Positions 43,741 through 55,250 of a stretch of DNA of 64,000 bases are shown one piece after another. The DNA lies in assembly GCA_963576725.1 (NCBI GenBank), contig OY755236.1, forward strand, positions 66,699,379-66,763,378, in the 5' to 3' direction. Under the pieces are notes generated by a model. That model was not told the origin of the DNA. It saw only the letters and a list, made by a program, of their open reading frames with translations, and searched no databases. Position 1 is the first letter of the stretch. Every line of letters starts with the position of its first letter. The translations under genes and the position numbers were made by a program. Origin of the DNA: Azorinus chamasolen (Eukaryota > Mollusca > Bivalvia > Cardiida > Solecurtidae).

Positions 43741-43975
43741 AAGCCCGTACACGCAGTTACGTTATAAGTTTTGGCACACAAAGGGCCACTACTCCGTTAC
43801 AATATCAATGTGAGTGAAACTTGCAGGCTCACATTCTGTTAAAGTACCAAATATCTACTAAATATTTACCCAAAGTTTAAGTGAAAAATTCTAACCCGTT
43901 TCTGAGATATCATTTCTGGACGCACGGAAACGGACTGACACATTGACGGATGGACAGACGTTCTAATGGATTGAA
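43741..43975 (+). repeat. Bivalve dispersed repeat, GGAC-type, decayed
   Basis: 'cacaaagggccactactccg', 'gtgagtgaaacttgcaggct' and a short 'acggatggacagacg' block give the same order as the preceding element. Confidence 0.6.
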
Positions 43976-44934
43976 CATTGTGGGTGTTTTCTTTTGTTTA
44001 AAAAAGACACACATCTCGAAAATTAGACCCACAAGTAAGGGAAAACAACATATCTTTTGTTCACATAGGTTCACGATGTATCGCTCGTAAGAGCGGACAT
44101 TCCTACATATGGGCACTTGTTTGGTATTTGTTTTGTTTAAACCTACCCAACAAGGACACAAAACACCCAATAATACAGGCGGAATGAATAGAATTGACCG
44201 TTATCAATTGTTTTCCATACCCAAGTGTCAATATGTTCGCCCAGACGGACAAACAACGCCAAAACTATATCCCTCCGCATTTGGCAGAGGATAACAAGAC
44301 AAAAATTAAGTTGTAAGTAGTACAGAAGGAATATGGTGCATGTGAATATATCCCGAATGTATTTTTAATGGGAATAATTTCATAGTGCTGTAATATTAAG
44401 CATATTGCAGTTTAAACACTGAACCAGTAATTGATAAAAGCATTTAATCAACAAATCACACCATGTAATATAATTCGGTATCGGAAAACGAATTGCACGG
44501 GAAGGGAACTCTCATTACTGCTCCATAGGGCCAACATATGTTATTGTTTTACATTTTTCAAATTTGACTTGCGTTCATGTGATGACTGTTATAAGACTTT
44601 TACAAGTAAAACAGGGAGATAAAATCGGTTTGCGAGAGTTAGCACCCTATTACTTTATTATCCTGAGCAAGACTTGTTTCTTCATTGCTATCCAATCAAA
44701 TATGTACTGGTTTGACTGTGTAGTGTGTTACCAATAATGGAATGTATTTTTCGCTCGTAAAGATATATTTGTCAAACAAATACTGAATAATTTTCTACAT
44801 TGTATAATTTTTGTTTAAGATGCCTAAATTGTGTATGCTATTTTCGATCTGATATGTATCGTCAGAGTTTTGCACACAAACTTGTAAATCTTAAATAAAC
44901 TATGATGAAATGGTTATACAAACTGATAATAATA
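43976..44934. other. Nothing recognised
   Basis: Open frames up to 86 codons without motifs. Confidence 0.45.
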
Positions 44935-45147
44935 TTAACCCATTCCATCATAGGCTATTTTTAGATCCAACCTCTTTGAATAAATCTACCGAAAAGGAGC
45001 ATAAACTAGAGAAAATGAAAGTTTTAGAATGTTGCAGTTTTGAAACCATTGTGATAAACAGAGCATTTGCTCCTATTATTTACAATGGTTTCAAAAAGTG
45101 ACTTTTACAGGGGCATAGAAAGGTGTATTTATGGAGGGAAGGGTTAA
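44935..45147 (+). mobile_element. Family D MITE with TTAA ends, half palindrome
   Basis: Begins TTAACCCATTCCATCATAGG and ends TGGAGGGAAGGGTTAA. It has the D flank 'aaatctaccgaaaaggagca' and the left arm 'gataaacagagcatttgctc', then jumps to 'acaatggtttcaaaaagtga'. The inner right arm is deleted. Confidence 0.9.
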
Positions 45148-45219
45148 GATCCAATTTCTAGCATGTGTTTTGAATTTGAAACATAAACTGTGTCAGTTTT
45201 TCTATAAATGACTACTATA

Positions 45220-45345
45220 GTAAAACTCGATACTACAACCTCATAGAAATAAAGAATGTATGTCTTTGTAGGCTCCCAGAGGAGCTTTCTGTATGACTTT
45301 CATCCTGCATTAAGCTGCCCCCTGTGTTAATGATCAATAGAGTCA
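45220..45345 (+). mobile_element. Family C MITE, degenerate
   Basis: Left 'tatagtaaaactcgatacta', core GCTCCCAGAGGAGC followed by 'tttctgtatgactttcatcc' and 'tgcattaagctgcc'. Confidence 0.75.
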
Positions 45346-45442
45346 TGGTTGCTGTCAAACAATGTCATCTAATAAGGCCAAACAGTTTTGCTTTTTTGTT
45401 AAGTGTAAATTCCAAAGTTCAAAATCAAGGTACCTATTTACA

Positions 45443-46065
45443 AACAAGAGGGCCATAAGGCCCTGAAGCGCTCACCTGAGCTAACCCCAGGGGCGGGGCC
45501 ATTTTTGACCACAAGAAATCATGTATACAACCTTGGTAGAGAACCACAAGGCAAAGCAGTATGCCATTAATTAAAGGTCTAAGCCTTATGGTTTCAGAGA
45601 AAAATAATATTTTATATTTTTCCCATGAAAAACTGATAAGCCCTGAGGCATAAAATCCATATTACCATATATGGAAAAGATGACCACGCCCTCTGTTGGC
45701 CATGTTTTTTGCCGAATCAAAATTCTTTTAACAACTTTTAAAGTCTATCAACTGAGAAACATTTTGGTGAAAACTATATTCAAATTGGACAAGTCATTCT
45801 GGAGAAGAAGATTTTTCTAGATATTGTGTACAGTTGCCATGGCAACAATGGCCCCACCCACTATCTTTTAACAACTTTTGAAGCCCCCACCCACTGTATG
45901 TATCTGACCAAGTTTGGTTACAATTTGGCAGTCGGTTTCAGAGAAGAAGTCGTTTGAAATTGTTGACGGACAGACAGACGGACGGACGGACAGACGGACG
46001 ACGGATGCCGGACACAGGGGTATCACAATAGCTCACCTTGAGCACTTTGTGCTCTGGTGAGCTAA
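45443..46065 (+). repeat. Bivalve dispersed repeat ('ctcacctgagcta' element)
   Basis: Starts 'caagagggccataaggccct' then 'gaagcgctcacctgagctaa'. It ends with a GGACGGACAGACGGACG block, 'cacaatagctcaccttgagc' and 'ctctggtgagcta'. The ends are partly inverted (CTCACC..GAGCTA). I recognise this as one of the commonest interspersed repeats in bivalve genomes, and it is the strongest taxonomic clue here. Confidence 0.92.
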
Positions 46066-46600
46066 AAAGATCAAGAACCATAACTCTGGCAATAATAACT
46101 TAACCCCACCATATTCGAACTTAAGCTATAAAATTTAGCTTAATGCCAAATATAAAAGCTAATTTATCAAGCTAATTCCAGAAAAAGTGCGGACACAAGA
46201 ACATTTAACGAACACTTTCAAGTTCAAGGGCTATAACTCTGAGAAAAATTATTCAACCGCACCGAGATTCGATCTTAAGCTGTTACTCATGTACATTTAG
46301 CTTTATACCAAATTTAAAGTTAATATCTCAAACCACGTCCAAACAAGTCAGGACAAATGACACTTTGACGACACATTTCAAGTTGAATGGCCGTAACTCT
46401 GGAAAAAAATAGTCAACCGAGTTTTAAATTTAAGCTGTAACTCATGTAGATTTAGTTTTATATACCAAATACAAAGTTAATATCTCAAACTATCTCCAAA
46501 ACATGTCCGGATAACTGATTGATGCTGAATGACGGACGGACAGACGAAACGACTGACTATAGTCCCCTTTGGCTTTCGTCTGTAGGGGGCATATTATCCA
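46066..46600 (+). repeat. Bivalve dispersed repeat, second element
   Basis: Internal units 'ataactctggcaataataac' and 'gccgtaactctggaaaaaaa' repeat at about 180-bp spacing, ending in 'gacggacggacagacgaaac' and 'tgtagggggcatatta'. It abuts the previous element with no gap. Confidence 0.8.
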
Positions 46601-47999
46601 CCGTCATGCATATATACGTTAAACGATTGCTGTCGTCTAGCAGTATTAGTGTTTGTGAACAGTTTTCTAGCTTCATCTCGTGCTTTATTTATCCAAGGCT
46701 CTTGTGGACGTTATTGTTGAGTAACAGAGATACTGCAGTAATATACTTGCCGTCGCTTTAGTGAGAAAGTAAAGGATATATACGAATTAATTTGTTCAAC
46801 ATCTACATCTTGATATTGTGTCTTGATATTGTAAGAACTGTTATATCTATTACTGTTGTACGACTAACGGGAAAGTACTGTCTGCGAGGATAAGAGCACA
46901 TTGAAACATTGGTACATCTATCGATGAGCCACAGATTCATACAATACAGCTGATTACTGCGGCAAGACTGTTCTAGACGCATACGTCATTAGGGGCAATT
47001 GTGTGTGGATTTGATTTCACTGTTGACAGAGTATAACGGAAACTAACCATATACTGTTGTTATTTGTTATTGATTTTGTTTGCTAATACTTTCATGATCT
47101 TATATTGAGGGTCTAAATGAGTGTTGCTAATCAAGACCTAACTACAGCTTGTAAAAATAAAATGTATGCTTAATGCCGGCATCATTGCAGATATTGTTCA
47201 TATAGCTAGCTATGTTAATGGAATATTTCAATAACTTGAATTAAAATGAAGAGGTGGAGACACATGCGATACGTTACTTATATTTCTATACAGTAACACT
47301 CCTTGCTATAAAGATGCAGAGTGCAACAAGTGCCAGTGTTTCCATTGCTCATTGTTTCAGTCTGATATTAATCGTGTCAGAAAGTGTTACTAAACTATAG
47401 TTCGTTAATTATAAAGCTTTTTACAGTGATACAACGGGTGTTAGGCGTCTTGTACAGTTGTCGTTCTAGAAATAAGAAAACAATGATTGTTCATATAAAA
47501 CATTTCTAACTATCAGAATGGCGTAGGTCATTTGGAGTGCACGCGGGCAGACGTAACCTGTCGTTTCTGTGCGATTAGTTTGGTTAGGAATAGACATAGT
47601 ATAGGTAGTCAATGTCAATGTTATTAAATTAGAAAAAAAGGATTGCTGGTCGATAGGATATATTTAGTCAACTGTTGTGTACAAATATATTACACAGTTA
47701 CATGGCTGATACTGATTTCAGGATCATGATAATATTGCCAAAGTCATTGAAACTGAAATAGAAAAATGATATCTGTATTTTGGATGCTCGGGGCTAACGT
47801 CACACGCACTATTACCCACCGTTGACAAACGGTGATGTAATCTATAAACTTAGGAAACTTCGGCGTCATATTCATTTCATGATTTGTTTATTAAATGCAT
47901 TAAACTTTTAGGAAGAAAGGTTTTGACCCAATTATATTGCAACACACAACATGTTTGTTTATTGACGCCTTTGCGTCGGTAGTCACGTTTCTCTTTTTA
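46601..47999. other. Nothing recognised (1.4 kb)
   Basis: No repeat or domain identified. Confidence 0.45.
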
Positions 48000-48475
48000 C
48001 TTGTGTAATGACAGGCCGAGGGCAGTACATGGTACATTCTTAAACCCGGAAATGGACCGAGCTTGCAAGACTCATGTATTGCTTTTTCTATGTCGTGTTC
48101 TGAAGGACTTCTCGGCAGTTGCTCTGACTTCAGCAAAGTCATTGAGAACGTATTGGACATTTACAGTTGTTATTATGCTATATTTTACATATTGCCCTGT
48201 GTTGACCGTATTCCTTGTTATGGGGGAACTCCAGTGGGGATACTTTGTTTTACACTGTTTGTTAAACTAAAATGACTTTGAGATAAGTATGAATCCGGTT
48301 TAAACCCTCAGTGGTGGTTTTTGCCACGGACCGTTCCAAGGTGGTACTCTCTTTGTCACTCTTACTGTTATGTTTGCCTGGCGTCTTTGTACTTGTGCGT
48401 CTGTTGGTGTTTAACATTACATCTCTAGTGTGTGTGCGTATGTGCATGTGTGTGTCTCTGTGAAAGCTAAGCTAA
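48000..48475 (+). repeat. Dispersed repeat family I
   Basis: Collinear with 57363-57790: 'ttcttaaacccggaaatgga', 'cagttgctctgacttcagca', 'tacactgtttgttaaacta', 'cggaccgttccaaggtggta' and 'gtctttgtacttgtgcgtc'. The 89- and 70-codon frames within are not conserved as protein in the other copies as far as I can read. Confidence 0.88.
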
Positions 48476-49759
48476 TGGTAAATATTAAAGACAACATTAT
48501 ATAGAGTTCAAAACCTAATCTGCTATACAGATTTGACAAGTATCCGGAGAAAATCCACCATCAGTGCTAGCTATCTAAATGTCTATTTCAACATTATCTG
48601 TTTCACATGTCATATTTCGAAGGATCTAATCATTAAATATGCGTCTCCTTTATATTTAGTTTCGGAAAAAGTCATTTGTTTTCTCAACATGAGAGTGCCA
48701 TGTCTGCAACCAGACAATTCATTTATATGATGTAATTTATTGTAATGGAAAACCAGTTGAATTGACGTTTTTCCATTGAAGGCGGGTGATAAACGAGACC
48801 TCTTATGTATGTTCATCTGTCTATTTTACATGTTTAAGAGGCAGATGCGGATTTACCGTTGTAGAGATATATTGTATATTTGCAATAAGCAGAAACTTGA
48901 TGTATTTAATTTAACGCCTATGTTTATGTAATTACATATTCAATGGCGGTGTACAATTTATTAAGAAGTCAAAATTTCATAATGTACGTATTAAGAACAT
49001 ATACTATAAAAAATGAAACATCCGACAATTATTGAATTACTTTAAACATATTTAAATTCGTAGGAGATCATTCAAAAGCCAAAGCAGCAATGCGAAAAAG
49101 AGGCAAATGCATTAAATTAGGTAATGATACAGAACACTATTCCCCGGGGCAAATACGGCCATTGCAAAATAAGGAAATGTCTGGGAAACAATATGGTAAA
49201 TTAATTATATATAGAATACCTATTGAAACGAACGAATGGAACAGGGATTAGCCTACAAGAAAAATTTGCAGAACACCGTAGTTTTAGTTTTTTGTAAATG
49301 AAATACAAGTGTACTTCGCCAATGAATTTGGTTTAGGTGTAAGAAGTATCTTAACCTTAAGCATGCTAATTGCAAATTGGTAGTTAGCTTTGCAAACTGT
49401 TTGCATCACTTATCCGAACTGGTTGATAATCTGATTTTTTCAGCAAGAAATTGGCCATATTTGTAAAAGGAAACATTTTCTCAGCATGCTAAATTTGAAA
49501 CGTTTTTCCCATATGAAAAAACACTCTTGTGAAAAGGTTTACGATGTTGAAGATATTGCTGTATATTATACAATTTGTAACTGGCAGTGGGTGGTAACAA
49601 AGAAACAGAATCAATTAATTATTGCATTTTGAATGAAACAAAAACGACTTTTAATGACAAAAGTACAAGATGAACTGATACTGGTAAAGCCAGACAAATA
49701 CAAATTATTTAAGTTCACTGTGTAGTATAATGCATTATACTGCCTACCCTACCTTGGAC
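48476..49759. other. Nothing recognised (1.3 kb)
   Basis: AT-rich; short frames only. Confidence 0.45.
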
Positions 49760-50022
49760 ACGTGATCCGATACAAAATGCACCATTGACATTAGTTTTTA
49801 AAACCATTATTTCATGTGACATATTAGCCAGTCTAGAATCCGACATGGTGTAGTTCTCTTGATTTTATCGTAAACACCAGGTTCGTATGTGGCATTCAAG
49901 TCTAATTTTTTGGATATAGATTACACCCTTCCTTGGAACATGACCAGTTGCAGCTTCGAGTCGCTTATAAAACTCTTCAATCTCTTCATCATCATGGCTA
50001 GTGTTAGCTGCGTTGACTAGGA
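49760..50022 (-). pseudogene. Decayed non-LTR retrotransposon endonuclease fragment
   Basis: The minus strand from 50022 downward encodes a stretch containing HDDEEIEEFYKRLE, followed by VPRKGVIYIQ. In APE-type endonuclease domains of LINE-like elements (often annotated in databases as 'craniofacial development protein 2-like') this corresponds to the acidic helix region just before the conserved GDWNAK motif. The bases for a DxNA piece are present (49891-49902) but in another frame, so at least one frameshift lies between. A further weak match (...RLANMSHEIMVLKT) continues in a shifted frame to about 49790. No reverse transcriptase domain is visible nearby. It is read as a truncated dead copy; the clade is not resolved. 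Confidence 0.7.
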
Positions 50023-50121
50023 GGAAACAATTAAGTAGGAGAGATACCGATGGAGATGAGTTACGTGAGATTGGTGTACATGTTAAGATGCTGTTGAGAC
50101 AGATGCAACTGCACTGTGGTG

Positions 50122-50643
50122 GTTTGTTGGGATTCCATTGTACCCGATCGTGCAGCCTTTAGCCTTGTATGTTTTACCGAAACTTGTCTATCGTACTACA
50201 GATAGATATGTTTGTTGGGATTCCATTGTACCCGATCGTGCAGCCTTTAGCCTTGTATGTTTTACCGAAACCTGTCTATCGTACCACAGATAGATAGGTT
50301 TGTTGGTATTCCATTGTACCCGATCGTGCAGCCTTTAGCCTTGTATGTTTTACCGAAGCCTGTCTATCGTACCACAGATAGATAGGTTTGTTGGTATTCC
50401 ATTGTACCCGATCGTGCAGCCTTTAGCCTTGTATGTTTTACCGAAGCCTGTCTATCGTACCACAGATAGATAGGTTTGTTGGTATTCCATTGTACCCGAT
50501 CGTGCAGCCTTTAGCCTTGTATGTTTTACCGAAGCCTGTCTATCGTACCACAGATAGATAGGTTTGTTGGTATTCCATTGTACCCGATCGTGCAGCCTTT
50601 AGCCTTGTATGTTTTACCGAAGCCTGTCTATCGTACAGATAGC
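50122..50643. repeat. 88-bp tandem repeat, 6 copies, nearly identical
   Basis: 'gtttgttggtattccattgt' starts at 50122, 50210, 50298, 50386, 50474 and 50562. The first two copies carry a few substitutions ('gggattcc', 'aacttgtctatcgtactaca'), while copies 3 to 5 look identical. The last is truncated in 'tatcgtacagatagca'. The uniformity suggests recent expansion. Confidence 0.97.
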
Positions 50644-51615
50644 ATAATAAACGTAAACCGTAATCACTCTAGACCATAGGTCAGCTCCATAACCTTGCCG
50701 TATACATCATACTGACTTCCTTTTGAGTAATGTTATCTTTGGTTAATAAGACACGTGTGTCATGTAACGTTTCGAATGTGGATTCAATAGTTGTAGTCTA
50801 ACTTCAGGACACCGTATCAAATATTTAGATTTAAACTAGTCACTTTCACTTAATTTCAGAGGAACCTTTGGTATTGCCAGATTAGGGTTATGCGATATAT
50901 ACTTTGCATGTTTGCGTTGAATTCATGCGTATGGGTAATAAAATTAGGATCTGAATAAAAAAAAAAACTGTGTATATCAGTTTACTCAGAATCGAAACGT
51001 ACAGACACACTGATCAAATTCTTAAAAGGAAGTGGAGCTGGAATTTTTACCGATTCTGATAACTGAAAAGAGACAATAGTTATGTAGCGTGGCTGAAATT
51101 CATAATAAAATACTAAGCCAATGAAACTATAATGATGGATAATTAATTAATGGCTGTGAGAATTGAAAGCAATACCGTTTTGTTTTGCTTGCTCGTTGGA
51201 AGCGAGTCTGTCCCAAAGCAATCGTCACTTTTACAATACCCGATTGTTACAAATGATATTCAAATGTTTTCCAAGTCATGTTCCCCATGCAATTTATTTC
51301 CTTTTCATAGTGAAATCTCCAAAGAGTAAGAAAACACTGAATTTAGATTAATATTGCCGACATCAATCACACACATTTTCTTTATTTTAGTGATGAATGA
51401 AACAAAAGCAGCGCTTGCGGGCTGCACGCTGAAACTAAAGGTGTATAAAATGAAACACGTGTTTTGCTCAATTTGACTTTGGGGATTGAATCAACTGGAA
51501 AACAAATCATTTGGAGCAAAACAACTGTCCTGAATATTATTTCTCAAGTCAAATTCAAATTTTAAATTGTTTATTATACATTTAATCTGATTTGGAGACA
51601 AAACACACTATCATT
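50644..51615. other. Nothing recognised apart from a poly-A run
   Basis: A run of about ten A bases lies near 50958. Confidence 0.5.
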
Positions 51616-51616
51616 T

Positions 51617-51800
51617 ATTATGTACCCCAAAGGAAGTTGGGGACATACCGGTATTGTCTTTGCTCCGTGTCTTCTTATTCTTCTTCTTCTTTCTTCCGAT
51701 TCTTCCGATTCCAGTTCTTCTTCTTTCGCCGTGAACTTATCCGAAGCATTTCCCGATTAGCAATTTTTCGATCCTAATGAAACGTCACATGAACATTGCT
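51617..51800 (+). repeat. Bivalve dispersed repeat ('ccccaaaggaagttgggg' start)
   Basis: 'tgtaccccaaaggaagttgg' then 'ggacataccgg', a TTCTTCTTCTTC-type block and 'tcgatcctaatgaaacgtca'. It resembles a common bivalve element. The array at 52195 may be its continuation. Confidence 0.75.
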
Positions 51801-51805
51801 GGTTA

Positions 51806-51914
51806 CGTTATAGTAAGAACATATAGTGAACTCTTAGTGGTTAAGAATGGGCGGAGCGAGTGAAGTGACCGAGCCACTTGTTAGCCGCTAAGATTTCACT
51901 TAATATATTCTAAC
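51806..51914. repeat. Imperfect hairpin, ~32-bp arms
   Basis: 'cgttatagtaagaacatata' then 'gtgaactcttagtgg' is inverted in 'ccgctaagatttcacttaat' then 'atattctaacg'. The loop contains 'gcggagcgagtgaagtgacc'. Confidence 0.75.
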
Positions 51915-52194
51915 GTACTTAGAATATAATCTATATTTTGATTGGCCAAGCATAAATCGTTTCCATGGTTCTATTTAACAAACATCGCTCGCCCACAGGT
52001 CTCCACGCGCCAAATGAGACATCACGTGAGGTCACACAAATCTAAATGATTAAGTGATGTAATTTATAAGGTGCAAAAGGCAGTTTGATTGGCTTAAATG
52101 TAGGTTATTATCTGAATGCGGAGATAATCTAACTTTTGATTTTTATAAGCCAACTGGTGATCTCTTATTGATCGAATTTTAGACATCGTTTGGC

Positions 52195-52860
52195 GAAATT
52201 ACATACCGGTACCATTCGAGTTTGCTGGAAATTGACAGCATGGGATATTTTAGTACCCCAGCATAGTAGGTGTTTCGAAAGTATTGGTTGCCATGGTGAC
52301 TGAATGGTGACAAAGTTCGGTCGAAGTTTAGATCCTTTTCGATAAATTTAGATATTGCTTCATTTTACTGAAAATATGTACATGTATGGCGAGATATTTT
52401 GGCACTCCAAATCGAATGGTAGGTGTTTTTGAAAGAATTGGCTGCCATGGAAACTGAATGGTTGCTCTGATATTTTGCCGATTTTAGATATTGTTCGATG
52501 TTGCTGAAAATTTGTATGTCGTGATATTTTGGCACTCCGATGTGATAAGTAGGTCTTTCTAAATAATGTGTTGCCATGGTTACTGAATGTGGGTTCTGAT
52601 TGGTCAAACTTTAGTTAATGTTTGATTTTGCTGACTATTGGCATTTAGGGGTATGTGGGTACCCCAAACTCAAAAAGTTGTTTTAAAAGACTTTGTTGTC
52701 ATGGTAATGGTGTGGTGTCACAAAATGTTTCAGTATGGTTTTATGGGTACCCTGAACTTAATGACAGGTGTTTCAAAAGTGTTGGTTACGACGGTAACCC
52801 AATGATGGCTTGTGATTGGTTGAAATTTAGATATTCTGCTCATTAATACCAGTTTCATTT
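52195..52860 (+). repeat. ~120-bp diverged tandem array, about 5 units
   Basis: Each unit has 'gagatattttggcactccaa' or 'gggtaccccaaactcaa', then 'aggtgttt(c/t)gaaag.attgg' and 'ttgccatggtaactgaatgg', then a 'tgattggt.aa.tttaga' block. Confidence 0.88.
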
Positions 52861-52957
52861 GGGGAACATTCTGAATCGGATTCTGTTACAATTAGATTTT
52901 GCTGTTCCAATAGAGTTATGTACGGAAATAAACGCTAGCGAAGAACATGAATATATT

Positions 52958-53130
52958 TTAACCCATTCCCTCATGGGCTGGTAAGACCTATTTTCTTTGA
53001 ATAAGTTCGAAAAGGAGCATTTACGAGTTGTGTAGTATTGAGACCATTGTGAGAAATAGTGCATTTGCTGCTATGGAGCATATGCTCTGTTTATCACATT
53101 GGTTCCAAAACGTGGCATTTACAGAGGCGT
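52958..53130 (+). mobile_element. Family D MITE, right end lost
   Basis: Begins TTAACCCATTCCCTCATGGG. The arms 'gagaaatagtgcatttgctg' and 'gagcatatgctctgtttatc' are inverted around CTATGG. Then 'ttccaaaacgtggcatttac' and 'agaggcgtca'. Confidence 0.88.
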
Positions 53131-53934
53131 CACACTGCTTCCACACTTTCTTTTACAAATGTAAACCTAGTTTTTGGTGGTCTATATGAAGATATTTTCC
53201 TGTATTTTGGGTTCACGAAAATATAATGTATTACTATTTTCCGTCTGGTATTTGATTAAATTTCACTACGGACGATGTTTCGTTCTTGTGCTACACGGAC
53301 AAATAGCAAATAGCTGCATTTTCCTATTATTGATTTTCAGTTGAAACGCTGCAAGTCTATGCCGAAGTGAATCATAAGAGAACACTCTGATCATTAGATG
53401 TCTGTATAAAGGCAATGGAAAGAAATCTGATTATGTCACGTTTCTGTGTTTTTACAATATTAACTAAACATGACTTCAGTCTGCCATTATTATTCCGCAA
53501 CATCGAAGTGTTCTAAGCAATTTAGAAACTTTAAGTCTATTATCCCTTAAAAGTAACTTGCAACTGTGTTTTCTTTCTTTTTCAGTTTAAATAAGAACAT
53601 GCCTTACAATTTACATGAAATGTGCAAACATGAATTTTAAAACTTAAACTGCTCCATGAGCGTATATAGATCAAACTGTGAAGTATCAAATGTCTCGTTT
53701 ACGACAGTAATCGACCATTTCTGTTATCGGAACGAATGTTAGTACAGTTCATGCTTTCCTACTGATCAACTATACGCACATATACAAGTACAACATTTCG
53801 GAACGAACGCGGTAAGATCTAAATTCAAACAAAACATCCATCATAGCAACAAATGTAATTAAAATAAAGTATCGGACGCTTTCAATTCACTGCAAACTAA
53901 ACGAATTCTTTTCACACTAATATTAGTCTCCATA
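53131..53934. other. Nothing recognised
   Basis: No repeat identified. Confidence 0.5.
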
Positions 53935-54350
53935 TCGTCGTCACCTGTCATGAGTCATAAAGACATGTCAAATGAAGATGACTGAATGACTGGATTGCCG
54001 CTATCTGTTATAAGGGCATATCCATGGAGCCGCGACCACATCGCAATCATCTGTTACGAGAGTATGTCCATCAACTGTAACATGACAAGATCGCCGTCAT
54101 ATGTATGTCCACAAAGACGCTATTAGATCGCCATCATGTTAGAAGGTCATACTCATCAAACACGATTAAATCGTTGTAATCGTGTATGGGAACATATTCA
54201 ATGAAGATTCGGTTAGACCGCATTCATATGTGATGAGAATATGTTCATCAAGACGAAGCGATTATCATCATCTGTTATGAGGCATTTTATTCCGACGATA
54301 CAAAATCGTCGTCATTTTTCTGAAGGCATGCCAATAAAAACACGACCAAA
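53935..54350. repeat. ~58-bp highly diverged tandem array
   Basis: Recurring 'agatcgccatcat', 'ctgttatgagg.atat' and 'gtccatcaa.gacacga' elements, about seven units. Confidence 0.75.
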
Positions 54351-54889
54351 TTAATAGAAAACTAGTTTAGTCTAGAAGCAGTATTGTATCAAAATCAATG
54401 AAAGACATATTGTAACATTAGTGGTTCTAACAATTTAAGATCATTGTTCTACATTTGTTGTGATCAAAATGAATATAACGATCAACATACGACATATACA
54501 TGTATTAAGCAAAGCAAATTGTGGCTAATAAAGTTGAATCTACTTGATCGAAATGTCAAGATTTTTCGTTGATTTTGTCACATTTCATTCTATCCACATC
54601 TAAATAGATACAGTTGGCAAGAGAGTTATAAGGCTTCCGTACATCGTATAGTGGAAAGCTGTGGTCCTATCGGTGCGTTACAGAACAAAACAGGTTTGTA
54701 AGTCACGTGTGTAGTTCTATAAAATGCTTCAGTTATATATGTATAAGATACTTCCTCGATACATTTAGTACTATGACTACCGTTTACTGTTTCACTAATC
54801 GTTCTAGTGACAAAACAGTTTATGTTTTCACAAGTCACGGATTTATCAATTCGTAGACTGTAAGAATAACTACATATCATATTTACAGA
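54351..54889. other. Nothing recognised
   Basis: An 84-codon minus frame (54626-54880) has no recognised motif. Confidence 0.45.
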
Positions 54890-55250
54890 GCTCCAGATAT
54901 GATGCGTACATTAACCCTTCGCTTGCTGAATTTACTGCTGAAGTACATATACCTTCACTGTGTACAAGTATATCGCTGTGCAATCACTGCTGTGGAGTGC
55001 ACTGGTTGCACAATCAACTTGTATATAGTGCAGACCCTGATGTGACAGCTCCTGCATCTGGGTCTTCACTATTTACAGGTAGGTAAATTGACGCGATTAG
55101 CAAGCGAAGGGTTAAAACAATATAAGGAATAACGTCTGTCTCTCCAAGACGATTCTAAAGAGTGGTCACAACATAGGATTTGGTGGAGAAATGACGATTT
55201 GTAAATCTGTGTACGCACAGTTATCTGTTGCTCTGAATTCATGATATACT
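54890..55250. mobile_element. Family E MITE split by a G element
   Basis: The left E piece 'ctccagatatgatgcgtaca' ends at 54910 and resumes after 55115 as 'aacaatataaggaataacg'. One palindrome arm follows ('gacgattctaaagagtggtc', 'acaacataggatttggtgga'), then the flank 'gtgtacgcacagttatctgt'. Confidence 0.88.
54911..55115 (+). mobile_element. Family G MITE nested in E, TTAA on both sides (205 bp)
   Basis: Begins TTAACCCTTCGCTTGCTGAA and ends ATTAGCAAGCGAAGGGTTAA, with terminal inverted repeats CCCTTCGCTTGCT / AGCAAGCGAAGGG. The internal palindrome has 'gtagtgcagaccctgatg'-type and 'gggtcttcactatttacagg' arms with the centre deleted ('acagctcctgcatctggg'). Confidence 0.93.

Noticed and set aside
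48001..48275. 89- and 70-codon plus-strand frames with hydrophobic stretches
   Set aside because: They lie within dispersed repeat family I, and the collinear copy at 57363 does not keep the frames.
50122..50643. Possible CRISPR-like array (regular 88-bp repeats)
   Set aside because: There are no unique spacers between repeats, the units are head-to-tail, and the sequence is eukaryotic.
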